A stretch of 57,315 nucleotides of DNA. It comes from JAZRUF01 sp045636205 (lineage in GTDB: Bacteria > Bacillota > Clostridia > Oscillospirales > JAAYXM01). The notes under the pieces are model-generated. The model was not told the origin of the DNA. It saw only the letters and a program-made list of their open reading frames with translations, and made no database searches. The DNA is taken from assembly GCA_045636205.1 (NCBI GenBank), contig JAZTXE010000058.1, positions 1 to 57,315 on the forward strand, given 5' to 3'. The position numbers and the translations under genes were made by a program. Of this stretch, positions 31,981 to 41,237 are shown one piece after another; position 1 is the first letter of the stretch, and the number at the start of each line of letters is the position of its first letter.

Positions 31981-32493
31981 ATGCAGGCAGCAGTAAAAAC
32001 AAAGGTAGGATATGATATATCCCGTTTTGATGACCGTATGTCAGTGCGTGTCCGCCGCGGAAAGGCAGATGCCGAGGAAAAGGTAAAGAGTAAATCCAAA
32101 AAGGCTGCCAAGGTAAAGCCGGCGGTTTCCGCATTCGGTGTATTCAGCTTTATGGCATGTATGGCAATGGTACTACTTACACTTTTCAGCTATGTGCAGC
32201 TTACCGAGCTTTCCGACACTACCATACGCCTGCAAAATGAGCTTGAAACTCTGCGTGAGGAGAATCAGCTTCTCGAGATAGAAAATGACCGCAAATTCAG
32301 TGCGGAGAAGATTAAAGAAGAAGCGGTGGGACGCCTCGGAATGCAGAAGCTCGACAAATCTCAGATTACCTATTTGGATATGGGTTCAGGTAACCATGTT
32401 GAAATAATGGGCGGCACTCAGCTGATGAGGGAGTCGAATGTTATCGCGGGAATTGTTAATGGTTTCCGTTGGATAGTGGAATATATTAATTAA
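31981..32493 (+). CDS. ftsL: FtsL-like cell division protein
   Basis: 170 residues. FtsL forms a trimer with DivIC/FtsB and FtsQ and activates septal wall synthesis. A basic cytoplasmic N-terminus (about 1-50) leads to one membrane segment (about 53-76, FGVFSFMACMAMVLLTLFSYV), then a leucine-zipper coiled coil with LQNELETLREENQLLEIEND and the septum-initiator end RLGMQKLDKSQITYLD. Sequence conservation of the family is low, so the call rests on size, topology and its place between rsmH and the PBP. ATG behind AGAGAGGAAG. Confidence 0.82.
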   Translation: MQAAVKTKVGYDISRFDDRMSVRVRRGKADAEEKVKSKSKKAAKVKPAVSAFGVFSFMACMAMVLLTLFSYVQLTELSDTTIRLQNELETLREENQLLEIENDRKFSAEKIKEEAVGRLGMQKLDKSQITYLDMGSGNHVEIMGGTQLMRESNVIAGIVNGFRWIVEYIN

Positions 32494-32550
32494 TAGAGGC
32501 ATACTCATAAGGATGAGTAAAAAGTCTGATAAGGACTTACGCGTAGAAAG

Positions 32551-32618
32551 CTTTCCGGCCGCAGGTGATGTTTAATTTGGAATTCATGCACCTTATGGCA
32601 GGAAAGCCTTTTGGCTTT
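32551..32618 (+). other. Structured spacer between ftsL and the PBP gene
   Basis: A long imperfect stem pairs CTTTCC, GCC and AGGTG (32551-32567) with CACCT, GGC and GGAAAG (32589-32606). A second hairpin, AAAGCC-TTTT-GGCTTT (32603-32618), reuses the last bases of the first, so the two exclude each other. Two small hairpins (ACTCAT/ATGAGT and AAGTC/GACTT) precede it at 32507-32537. The gap of 162 bases is the longest inside the dcw cluster. I recognise no riboswitch class. Confidence 0.4.
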
Positions 32619-32655
32619 AAATGAACACCTGTAATTTCAAACGGAGGTAAGCGAT

Positions 32656-34920
32656 ATGGCAAGCATGAGACCTAATAACGGTATTCTTATAAGAACGATA
32701 ATCGTTATGGTCGTGTTTGCTTTTTTAGCCTTTGTGCCGATAGTTATAAAGCTTGCTAAAATACAGCTTGTGGACTATAAAACCTATCAGGCTAAGGCTA
32801 TAGAGCAGCAGACACGCGACACGATTATAACGCCCAAACGCGGTATTATATACGATCGCAACATGAATGAGGTTGCCATAAGCGCGACTGCAGAGACCGT
32901 GTATATATCACCTGTTGATATTGAAACCGAGGAGCAGGCAGAGAAAATCTCCCGCGTGCTCTCCGAAACTCTTGAGCTTGATTATAACTCCGTTTATGAG
33001 AAAACCCAGAAGAAAAAAAGCTATTACCAGGTTATAAAAAAGAAAATCGACCGCGATGTGGCTACGCGTCTGAGGGAGAGAATAAAAGAAGCCAAGGTAA
33101 AGGGAATCCACTTGACAGAGGATACCAAGAGGTATTATCCGCTGGGTAATTTCGCTTCTCAGATTATAGGCTTCTGTGGCGATGAAAACACCGGACTCAT
33201 GGGAATTGAGGCGATGTACGAGGACCATCTTAAGGGTATGCCCGGGCGTATTATAGCCGCGAAAAACGCAAAGGGCACCGAAATGCCGTTTAAGTATGAG
33301 GAGTATTTTGACGCACAGAACGGCCAAAGCGTGGTTCTTACGATTGATGAAAACATCCAGCAGATACTTGAGAAGCATCTGGGCACCGCGGTTATTGACT
33401 CAAAGGCGCAACAGCGCGGAGCCGGAATAGTTTTGGATGTAAAGACCGGTGAAATACTTGCCATGGCAACTATGGGTGACTTTGACTTAAACGACCCGTT
33501 TACAATTACGGATGAAAGCGCGTTGGCGCGTATTGAGGCGGCAAGCGAGGACGAAAAAAAGAAGGTTCGCAGCAATGAGCTCAACGCGTCGTGGAGAAAT
33601 AAGTCGATTTCCGATGCGTATGAGCCGGGTTCGGTATTTAAGATACTCACTATAGCGATGGCTCTTGAGGAAGGCGTTGTAACTCCGCAGAGCACGTTTA
33701 AGTGCCCGGGTGTAACGGTTGTGGCGGACAGACGAATTCACTGCTGGAAACGCGAGGGTCACGGTACGGTAACGCTTTCGCAGGCGCTCGAGAATTCGTG
33801 TAACTGCGCACTCATGGAGATTGCATCACGAATCGGAAATCAAAAGTTTTATGACTATGTCACCGCGTTTGGTTTAAGGGAGAAAACCGGTGTTGACTTG
33901 CCCGGAGAGGCGACGGGTTATTTCTTTAAAGAGAGCGATTTTACAAACCCAAAGAACAAAGTAAGCCTTGCGGTTGCATCCTTCGGTCAGACCTTTAAGG
34001 TTACACCCATGCAGATTGCTTGTGCAGTAAGCGCGGTTGTAAATGATGGAAAGCTCATGAAACCGCATCTGGTAAAAGAGATTTTAGACGCTGACGGCGC
34101 GGTTGTTAAAAAGTACGAGCCCGAGCTCGTGCGTCAGATAATATCCTCGGAAAGCTCAGAGTTCATCTGCTCATCGCTTGAAAAGGTTGTATCCACCGGT
34201 ACAGGTAAGAACGCATATGTTCGCGGGTACCGTGTAGGCGGCAAGACAGGTACATCTGAAAAGGTTGACGAATACGTCGCGGGCGAGCCGGAGAAATACG
34301 TAGCATCGTTTTTAGGTGTTGCGCCTATGGATGACCCGCGATATGCAATTCTGGTTCTTATAGACACCCCGACCGGAATGTATGTTGAAGGAAGCCAGGT
34401 CGCGGCACCGGTTGCGGGAAAGGTGTTCACCGAAATCCTGCCGTATCTCGGAATAGAGCCGGTTTACACGGAGGATGAAAAGGTTGTTGGCGATATTATA
34501 ATGCCGCAGCTTGTCGGCTCAAAGGGCGGCGATGCAAAGACGCTGCTTGGCTCGAAGCGATACTCAGAGCTCAAGGTCAAAACCGTGGGCGAGGGAGAAA
34601 CCGTAACCGACCAGATACCCGCATACGGAACTAAGATTCCGGGTAATTCACAAGTTATACTTTACTTGGGCGGGAAATCTGAAAATACATTGGTCGAAGT
34701 CCCCAATCTTATAGGAATGACACCCGAGGAAGCTAACCGCGTACTCTCAAACGCCGGCTTGTATTTAGATGCTACAGGCGCGGTTTCCAAGAAAAGCGGA
34801 AACGTAACCGCGTCTATGCAGAGATACGCTGCGGGCACAAAGGTACAAATAGGAACGGTTGTAACCGTTGAGTTTTACGCGACGGACGGTGTGCAGGAAG
34901 GCATTACCGGAAATATGTAG
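32656..34920 (+). CDS. ftsI: Penicillin-binding protein 2 / SpoVD-type transpeptidase with PASTA domains
   Basis: 754 residues. This class B PBP cross-links peptidoglycan, as septal FtsI or sporulation SpoVD; sequence alone does not decide which. One N-terminal membrane anchor (about 12-35), a dimerisation domain starting near GIIYDRNMNEVA (63-74), then the transpeptidase with SVFK (326-329, nucleophile Ser326), SCN (381-383) and KTG (530-532). Two C-terminal PASTA domains follow (about 600-665 and 680-745; LVEVPNLIGMTPEEANRVLS in the second). ATG behind ACGGAGG. It has a structured 162-base spacer in front and leads directly to murE. Confidence 0.93.
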   Translation: MASMRPNNGILIRTIIVMVVFAFLAFVPIVIKLAKIQLVDYKTYQAKAIEQQTRDTIITPKRGIIYDRNMNEVAISATAETVYISPVDIETEEQAEKISRVLSETLELDYNSVYEKTQKKKSYYQVIKKKIDRDVATRLRERIKEAKVKGIHLTEDTKRYYPLGNFASQIIGFCGDENTGLMGIEAMYEDHLKGMPGRIIAAKNAKGTEMPFKYEEYFDAQNGQSVVLTIDENIQQILEKHLGTAVIDSKAQQRGAGIVLDVKTGEILAMATMGDFDLNDPFTITDESALARIEAASEDEKKKVRSNELNASWRNKSISDAYEPGSVFKILTIAMALEEGVVTPQSTFKCPGVTVVADRRIHCWKREGHGTVTLSQALENSCNCALMEIASRIGNQKFYDYVTAFGLREKTGVDLPGEATGYFFKESDFTNPKNKVSLAVASFGQTFKVTPMQIACAVSAVVNDGKLMKPHLVKEILDADGAVVKKYEPELVRQIISSESSEFICSSLEKVVSTGTGKNAYVRGYRVGGKTGTSEKVDEYVAGEPEKYVASFLGVAPMDDPRYAILVLIDTPTGMYVEGSQVAAPVAGKVFTEILPYLGIEPVYTEDEKVVGDIIMPQLVGSKGGDAKTLLGSKRYSELKVKTVGEGETVTDQIPAYGTKIPGNSQVILYLGGKSENTLVEVPNLIGMTPEEANRVLSNAGLYLDATGAVSKKSGNVTASMQRYAAGTKVQIGTVVTVEFYATDGVQEGITGNM

Positions 34921-34953
34921 TCGTAAAGGAAGCTGTAAAGGAGGAGCTACAGG

Positions 34954-36405
34954 ATGATTTTAAGCAAAGTGCTTGCCGGAATGGTTTGTGAAGAAATAAA
35001 CTGTGATTTGGAAACTCAAATCACGGGAATTGCATATGATTCCAGAGCCGTTGAGCCGGGCAATTTATTTGTTGCGATTACCGGATATAAAACCGACGGC
35101 CACGCATATATAGCTGCTGCGGTAAAAGCCGGTGCGGTTGCGGTAATATGCGAGCGTAAGCCCGAAGAAGAGAACATCCCGTATATTCTCACTAAAGACA
35201 GCCGCAAAGCGCTGTCGCAGACTTCTGCAAACTTCTTTTCGCATCCGGCAAAAGAGCTTAAAATGATAGGAATTACCGGCACGAACGGAAAAACAACTAC
35301 GACCTATCTTGTAAAATCAATCCTTGAAGCGAGTGGCGAAAAGGTAGGTCTTATAGGAACAAATCAAAATATGATAGGCGACGAAGTCCTGCCGAGTGAG
35401 CGCACTACCCCTGAGTCGTTTGAGCTTCAGAAGCTGCTTCGCGAAATGGTGGATTGCGGGTGCACATACGCGGTTATGGAGGTTTCCTCACACTCGCTTG
35501 TGCTCTCCAGAGTTTCTGAAATTGAGTTTGATATAGCCCTTTTTACAAATATAACCCAGGACCACTTGGATTTCCACGAGACGATGGAGGAGTATACACG
35601 CGCAAAATCCCTGCTCTTTAAGCAGTGTAAGATAGGAATAATAAATGCAGATGATTTAGCGTGCGAGGCAATGCTCTCGGCGGGTGAGTGCGAATATATT
35701 ACTTACGGAATAAATTCCGCCAAGGCAGATGTTATGGCAAAAAACATAAAGCTTAAAGCCGAGTCGGTGGAATTTGAAGCACTGTGCTTTGATTCTATCG
35801 GAAGAGTTGAGCTTCATGTTCCGGGAATCTTCTCGGTTTACAATGCACTCGCGGCGATTTCGGCAGCATTGATGTGCGGCGTTTCTTTAGAGACGACCGG
35901 AAAGACTCTTGCAGGTGTTTCGGGGGTAAAGGGGCGCGCAGAAGTTGTGCCGGTACCCGTGGATTACACGGTCATGATAGATTACGCGCATTCGCCGGAC
36001 GGTCTTGAAAATATATTAAAAACCGTCAAGGGTTTTGCCGAAGGGCAAACCACGGTTATTTTCGGCTGTGGTGGCGACCGCGATAAGACAAAACGACCGC
36101 AGATGGGAAAGATTGCATCGGAATTGGCGGATTTTGTTGTAGTTACATCGGATAACCCGAGATGCGAAGAGCCGATGGATATAATAAATGATATTTTGCC
36201 GGGCATATCAAAACCAAAGAGTAAATACCATGTTGAGCCTGACCGCAGGAAAGCGATATACTATGCGCTTGACAATGCAAAGACCGGAGATGTTATCGTT
36301 CTTGCGGGCAAGGGGCATGAGACATATCAGGAGATAAACGGCATAAAGAATCATATGGATGAGCGGGAAATTGTCTCCGACTATTTTAAGGGCAAAAAAT
36401 CTTAA
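34954..36405 (+). CDS. murE: UDP-N-acetylmuramoyl-tripeptide synthetase (meso-DAP type)
   Basis: 483 residues. MurE adds the third stem-peptide residue. ATP-binding GITGTNGKTTTTYLV (about 108-122), the ALFTNITQDHLDFHETMEEY block, MIDYAHSPDGLENIL and TSDNPRCEEPMDI are present. The DNPR motif is the mark of enzymes taking meso-diaminopimelate instead of lysine, so the cell wall is probably DAP-type. ATG behind AAAGGAGGAG. murF follows after 26 bases. Confidence 0.96.
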   Translation: MILSKVLAGMVCEEINCDLETQITGIAYDSRAVEPGNLFVAITGYKTDGHAYIAAAVKAGAVAVICERKPEEENIPYILTKDSRKALSQTSANFFSHPAKELKMIGITGTNGKTTTTYLVKSILEASGEKVGLIGTNQNMIGDEVLPSERTTPESFELQKLLREMVDCGCTYAVMEVSSHSLVLSRVSEIEFDIALFTNITQDHLDFHETMEEYTRAKSLLFKQCKIGIINADDLACEAMLSAGECEYITYGINSAKADVMAKNIKLKAESVEFEALCFDSIGRVELHVPGIFSVYNALAAISAALMCGVSLETTGKTLAGVSGVKGRAEVVPVPVDYTVMIDYAHSPDGLENILKTVKGFAEGQTTVIFGCGGDRDKTKRPQMGKIASELADFVVVTSDNPRCEEPMDIINDILPGISKPKSKYHVEPDRRKAIYYALDNAKTGDVIVLAGKGHETYQEINGIKNHMDEREIVSDYFKGKKS

Positions 36406-36431
36406 TTAGCGTTTAAGAAAGAGGCGGAAAA

Positions 36432-37805
36432 ATGGAGCAGCTTACATTGGAGCAGGTGGCGTCCTTTTGCGGTGCCGAAATAAAGCCTGAGTACCGGGAT
36501 ATATATGTAAACGGTATAAGCAAGGATAACCGTACGGTTAGTTCCGGGGATATTTTTATAGCTATCCGCGGCGAGAAGTTTGACGGCCACGCGTTTGTAA
36601 ACAAGGCGGCAGATGCCGGAGCTGTTGCCGCGCTTGTAAGCGAGCCGGTGTGCGATGCGTCTATTCCGACTCTTGTTGTTGAAGATACGGTTTTGGCACT
36701 TCAGAAAATAGCCAAAAACTACAGAGCGATGTTTGAGGATATAAAGGTTGTGGGAATAACCGGCAGTGTCGGAAAAACCACTACAAAAGAGATGTGCGCG
36801 AGCGTGCTATCACAGGGCTTGTATACACTCAAAACACTGGGTAATTTAAATAATGATATAGGTCTTCCTTTTACGGTTATGGGACTTAATTACAGCCATC
36901 AGGCGGCGGTGGTTGAAATGGGCGCAAACCATTTCGGCGAAATATCGCGCCTTACAAGGGTTGCAAATCCCGATATAGCAGTTATAACCGCTATAGGCGA
37001 GGCGCACATGGAGTTTTTTAAATCAAAGGTGGGTGTTCGCAAGGCAAAGCTTGAGATAATTGAGGGCTTAAAGCTATCCGGATACCTGGTGCTAAATGGC
37101 GATGACCCGATGCTATGGGAGCTTAAAGGTAAGCTTGATGTAAATGTAATTTACTGCGGAATACATAATGAGGAATGCGACATATTTGCAGAGGTAATAG
37201 AGCGCGATTCGGAGAATATCAGATTTAGGGTAAGGTCGATTCCGGATACCGAGTTCCATATATGCTGCGGCGGGGTTCACAATTTGCAAAATGCACTGCT
37301 CGCGGTTGCGGTAGGTCAGCTCACAGGTCGCAGTGCAGAGCAGATTAGGGCCGGACTTGAAAATTTTGTAAATACCGGAGAGAGGCAGAAGATAACAAAG
37401 CTTTCAAACGGCGTTACAGTTATAAGCGATTGCTACAACGCAGGCCCGGATTCCATGCGTGCGGCGCTCAATGTACTCGGTGAGTCAGCGTGCAGCGGCA
37501 GAAGGATTGCCGCACTCGGCGATATGCTTGAACTCGGTGAACATTCGCACAAGGCGCATTATGAGGTTGGAAGCCGTGCCACATCGCGCGCAGACCTTAT
37601 TTTTGCTGCAGGTAACTGGGCGGAGAGCGTAAAGCTCGGTGCGCAGGAGAGTGGGTTTGATACCCGGAATATTCACGCATACAAAACCGTACCCGAGCTT
37701 GCTGCGGAGCTTAAAGATGAGCTCAGAGACGGAGATGTGCTGCTTATAAAAGGAAGCCGCGGTATGAGAATGGAGCAGATTCTGGAGTTTCTTTCGGAAG
37801 AATAA
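36432..37805 (+). CDS. murF: UDP-N-acetylmuramoyl-tripeptide-D-alanyl-D-alanine ligase
   Basis: 457 residues. MurF adds D-Ala-D-Ala to complete the pentapeptide precursor. The N-terminal domain ends before GITGSVGKTTTKEM (ATP loop); NLNNDIGLPFTVM, VVEMGANHFGEI, VITAIGEAHMEFF and DCYNAGPDSMRAAL are standard MurF blocks. ATG behind AGAGGCGGAA. Part of the dcw operon. Confidence 0.97.
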   Translation: MEQLTLEQVASFCGAEIKPEYRDIYVNGISKDNRTVSSGDIFIAIRGEKFDGHAFVNKAADAGAVAALVSEPVCDASIPTLVVEDTVLALQKIAKNYRAMFEDIKVVGITGSVGKTTTKEMCASVLSQGLYTLKTLGNLNNDIGLPFTVMGLNYSHQAAVVEMGANHFGEISRLTRVANPDIAVITAIGEAHMEFFKSKVGVRKAKLEIIEGLKLSGYLVLNGDDPMLWELKGKLDVNVIYCGIHNEECDIFAEVIERDSENIRFRVRSIPDTEFHICCGGVHNLQNALLAVAVGQLTGRSAEQIRAGLENFVNTGERQKITKLSNGVTVISDCYNAGPDSMRAALNVLGESACSGRRIAALGDMLELGEHSHKAHYEVGSRATSRADLIFAAGNWAESVKLGAQESGFDTRNIHAYKTVPELAAELKDELRDGDVLLIKGSRGMRMEQILEFLSEE

Positions 37806-37847
37806 GATATAGCGCTGCCGATAAGCTTCGGCGGGACGGAGGTTTTC

Positions 37848-38840
37848 ATGATAAAAGAATGTATATTTGCACTGGTGCTTGCGTTTGTGATAACTGCACT
37901 TTCAGGGAAGTTCGTAATACCGTTTTTGACAAAGCTTAAATTTGGGCAGAGTATTTTGGAAATAGGCCCTAAGTGGCACATGAATAAGCAGGGTACACCT
38001 ACGATGGGCGGAATCATGTTTATTCTGGGTATAGGTGCAGCTACGGTGCTTGCGGGAATACCGCTCATGCGCGAAGGTGATTTCAGACATATCCTGGTTC
38101 TGGCATTTTCACTCGTATTCGGAGCAATAGGCTTTGTTGACGATTATGCCAAAGTGGTAAAAAAACAAAATCAGGGTCTCACCGCAATGCAAAAACTCGT
38201 TCTTCAGCTTGCGGCAGGTGCTGCATTTTTATCGGCGCTCAGATATTTAAATGACATTGTCCCGCAGATATTTATTCCGTTTACGAATGTGACGCTTGAC
38301 CTTCCGTGGATAGTGTATCTCTTTATAATGATGTTTGTCATAGTCGGCGCGGTAAACGCGGTTAACCTGACGGATGGAATTGACGGACTTGCAAGCTGCG
38401 TAACTATTCCGGTTGCAGTGTTCTTTGGCACTCTTGCATTTGCGATGAGTATTCCGGGGGCCGGGATTTTCGCCTCAGCACTTGCCGGAGGTCTGTTCGG
38501 ATTCTTAATTTATAATTTCAATCCCGCCAAGGTCTTTATGGGCGATACAGGTTCTCTGTTTTTAGGCGGTGCGGTTTGCGGTCTTGCCATGGCGTTTGAC
38601 ATGCCGCTTATACTGCTTTTTGTAGGTGTGATTTACATAGCTGAGACATTGTCGGTCATTTTACAGGTAGGGTATTTTAAGTTAACTCACGGAAAACGCC
38701 TTTTCAAGATGGCGCCGCTTCACCATCATTTTGAGATGTGCGGCTGGAGTGAGAAAAAACTGTGCCTTATATTCACACTTGTTACGGTTGTAGGGTGTCT
38801 TGTCGCGCTTTGGGGCGCATCACCCAAGTTTTTGTGGTAA
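37848..38840 (+). CDS. mraY: Phospho-N-acetylmuramoyl-pentapeptide transferase
   Basis: 330 residues, about ten membrane segments. MraY moves the muramoyl-pentapeptide to undecaprenyl phosphate, making lipid I. Seen: KWHMNKQGTPTMGGIMF, GFVDDYAKVVKKQNQGL (catalytic Asp pair), NLTDGIDGLAS, FMGDTGSLFLGG and APLHHHFE. ATG behind ACGGAGG. The next gene is ftsW after 27 bases; the murD usually found here is missing. Confidence 0.97.
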   Translation: MIKECIFALVLAFVITALSGKFVIPFLTKLKFGQSILEIGPKWHMNKQGTPTMGGIMFILGIGAATVLAGIPLMREGDFRHILVLAFSLVFGAIGFVDDYAKVVKKQNQGLTAMQKLVLQLAAGAAFLSALRYLNDIVPQIFIPFTNVTLDLPWIVYLFIMMFVIVGAVNAVNLTDGIDGLASCVTIPVAVFFGTLAFAMSIPGAGIFASALAGGLFGFLIYNFNPAKVFMGDTGSLFLGGAVCGLAMAFDMPLILLFVGVIYIAETLSVILQVGYFKLTHGKRLFKMAPLHHHFEMCGWSEKKLCLIFTLVTVVGCLVALWGASPKFLW

Positions 38841-38867
38841 ATTTACGGTAAGGAGAGTTGGAGGAGT

Positions 38868-40001
38868 ATGGCGAAGAAAAAGAAAAGTTCTTCTGAAAAA
38901 ACAATCAGAGGAACGATTGATTATCCGTTTTTGATTATCGTCCTTTTGCTTTTGACAATAGGACTTGTAATGGTATTCTCTTCCAGCTATGCCGCGGCAT
39001 ATTATGATAACCTGCCGTCAACATATTACTTCTTCCGCCAGGGAATTTTTGCAATCGGCGGAGTTGCTGTCATGTTCTTTTTAAGTCATATTGATTATCG
39101 CCGTTGGAGAGCTCTGAGTCCGGCACTCATGCTTGTAAGCATTATTCTCCTTATTCTGGTTCTTATAATCGGCGTCGGCAACTACGGCGAGAAGAGATGG
39201 ATTAATTTAGGCTTTACAACCTTCCAACCGTCTGAGCTTGCAAAGGTTGCGGTTATATTCTTTTTCTCAAGCCTTATTTCCGTCTATCCGGAGAAAATGA
39301 GAACCTTCCGTTACGGTGTTCTCCCTTTTATAATTGTTCTTGCAATCATCGCTTTTCTCATGATTCAGGAGCCACATTTGTCGGGTACGATTCTTATACT
39401 GGGTGTTGGTGCGGTTCTTATGTTTGTCGGCGGAACGCATTGGGCATGGTTTATGGGAGCGTTCGGAGCAGGTGTTGCAGGTATATGGGCGGCAATAGGC
39501 ATGCTCGGATATGCGCAGGACCGAATTGCTGTGTGGTTTGACCCGTTTGTTGACCCGCTCGGAAAGGGTTACCAGAGTGTTCAGGCGCTCTATGCGATGG
39601 GTTCGGGCGGCCTGTTGGGACTTGGCTTCGGAAACAGCAGACAAAAGTATTTGTATCTGCCTGAGGCACATAATGACTTTATCTTTGCAATAATATGTGA
39701 AGAGCTCGGCTTTATCGGAGCTATGATAGTAATTTTGCTATTTATCCTTCTTATTCTGCGCGGGTACTGGATTGCATTGCACGCGCGCGATAAATTCGGT
39801 TCACTCTTGGCTACGGGAGTGACCACCATGGTGGCACTGCAGACCGCGCTTAACATAAGCGTTGTAACAGGTGTTCTTCCGGTAACCGGCGCGGCTCTTC
39901 CGTTTTTCAGCTACGGCGGTACGGCGCTTCTTATTTTGCTTGCCGAGATGGGAATAGTTCTGTCGGTAAGCAGGTATATGCCTGCGCCTAAAGCGGGTTG
40001 A
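38868..40001 (+). CDS. ftsW: FtsW/SpoVE-type SEDS glycosyltransferase
   Basis: 377 residues with about ten membrane segments. SEDS proteins polymerise lipid II into glycan strands together with a class B PBP, here probably the PBP encoded earlier in the cluster. Seen: VMVFSSSYAAAYYDN at the first helix, FQPSELAKVAVIFF, IQEPHLSGTILILGVG, DPFVDPLGKGYQSVQALYAMGSGGLLG and the LPEAHNDFIFAIICEELGFIG loop. ATG behind TTGGAGGAG. FtsW and SpoVE cannot be told apart by sequence here. Confidence 0.93.
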   Translation: MAKKKKSSSEKTIRGTIDYPFLIIVLLLLTIGLVMVFSSSYAAAYYDNLPSTYYFFRQGIFAIGGVAVMFFLSHIDYRRWRALSPALMLVSIILLILVLIIGVGNYGEKRWINLGFTTFQPSELAKVAVIFFFSSLISVYPEKMRTFRYGVLPFIIVLAIIAFLMIQEPHLSGTILILGVGAVLMFVGGTHWAWFMGAFGAGVAGIWAAIGMLGYAQDRIAVWFDPFVDPLGKGYQSVQALYAMGSGGLLGLGFGNSRQKYLYLPEAHNDFIFAIICEELGFIGAMIVILLFILLILRGYWIALHARDKFGSLLATGVTTMVALQTALNISVVTGVLPVTGAALPFFSYGGTALLILLAEMGIVLSVSRYMPAPKAG

Positions 40002-40020
40002 GGGAGGAGCAGTTAGCAGT

Positions 40021-41142
40021 ATGAAAGTGTTATTTGCATGCGGCGGCACAGGCGGGCATATAAACCCTGCAATTGCTGTTGCCAAGGTGCTGCGTGAGAG
40101 ACGTCCTGATGCAGAAATCTGCTTTGCCGGTGCAAAGAGCGGTATGGAGACGCGTCTTGTGCCAGCGGAAGGATTTCGGCTCGAGTGTGTTGATATAGAG
40201 GGATTTGACCGCAAGGTATCGGTTAATTCGCTTGTTCATAATATAAGGAATGCAGGTAAAATTGCCGCGTCGCTCAAATGGGCAAAAAAGCTTATAGACG
40301 AATATAAGCCGGATGTTGTGTTGGGGACCGGCGGTTATGCAAGTTTTCCGGTGCTATATACAGCGGCGAAGAAGAAAATCCCGACTCTTATCCATGAATC
40401 AAACGCATATCCGGGACTTACCACGCGGCTTCTCTCCAAATATGTTTCGAAAGTGCTTGTGAATTTCAAAGCCAGTGCGGAATTCTTTTCGTGCAAGGAT
40501 AAAGTATCCGTGGTTGGAACGCCGATACGCGAGGATATGATTTACAAGGATAAAAATGAAGCCAGAGCAGAGCTTAATCTGGATGCGCGACCGCTCATAG
40601 TAAGCTTCTGGGGCTCACTCGGCGCGCGTGAGATGAACAAACACATTGCTGACTTCTTTAGGCTTGAATGCAAAAACGATGCCTGGCAGCATATACATGC
40701 TACCGGTCAGTTCGGATATAAGTGGATGCCTGATTATGTAATAGAGCAGGGTGTAGACTTAAAAGCGCATAAAAACATTGATATGCGCGATTATATAACC
40801 GATATGCCGCGTGTTATGGCGGCGGCAGATTTAATTATGTGCCGTGGCGGCGCATCTACACTCAGTGAGATTACCGCGCTCGGCAAACCAGCGATAATTG
40901 TTCCGTCGCCAAATGTTTCTGCAAATCATCAGGAAAAGAATGCGCGGGAGCTTGAAAAGGTCGGCGGTGCGGTTGTGGTACTTGAAAAGGACTGCAGCGG
41001 TAAGCTTTTATACGAAACCGCGGAAAGTATTTTGACAGACGGCGACAGGCTTAAAAAAATGTCCGCTTCGCTCAATTCAATTGCGATATTGGATGCGACA
41101 CAGCGCATATATTCAGAGCTCTGCAAGCTGTGTAAAGGTTAA
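40021..41142 (+). CDS. murG: UDP-GlcNAc:lipid I N-acetylglucosaminyltransferase
   Basis: 373 residues, GT-B fold. MurG adds GlcNAc to lipid I, giving lipid II. The membrane-facing loop CGGTGGHINPAIAVA starts the chain; VLGTGGYASFPVL, LIHESNAYPGLTTRLLS, GTPIREDM, the donor site SFWGSLGAREMN, and ADLIMCRGGASTLSEITALGKPAIIVPSP are standard. The donor loop usually reads GGSxGA; here it is WGSLGA, a mild change. ATG behind GGGAGGAG. Confidence 0.96.
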   Translation: MKVLFACGGTGGHINPAIAVAKVLRERRPDAEICFAGAKSGMETRLVPAEGFRLECVDIEGFDRKVSVNSLVHNIRNAGKIAASLKWAKKLIDEYKPDVVLGTGGYASFPVLYTAAKKKIPTLIHESNAYPGLTTRLLSKYVSKVLVNFKASAEFFSCKDKVSVVGTPIREDMIYKDKNEARAELNLDARPLIVSFWGSLGAREMNKHIADFFRLECKNDAWQHIHATGQFGYKWMPDYVIEQGVDLKAHKNIDMRDYITDMPRVMAAADLIMCRGGASTLSEITALGKPAIIVPSPNVSANHQEKNARELEKVGGAVVVLEKDCSGKLLYETAESILTDGDRLKKMSASLNSIAILDATQRIYSELCKLCKG

Positions 41143-41237
41143 TTTGATATTTGATACCCACCGCAAATTCACCGTAAAGCCGCAAAATGCATAGTATGTT
41201 TTGTGAGAGTTACGGAAAGCAGGAGGGTATCACAAAT

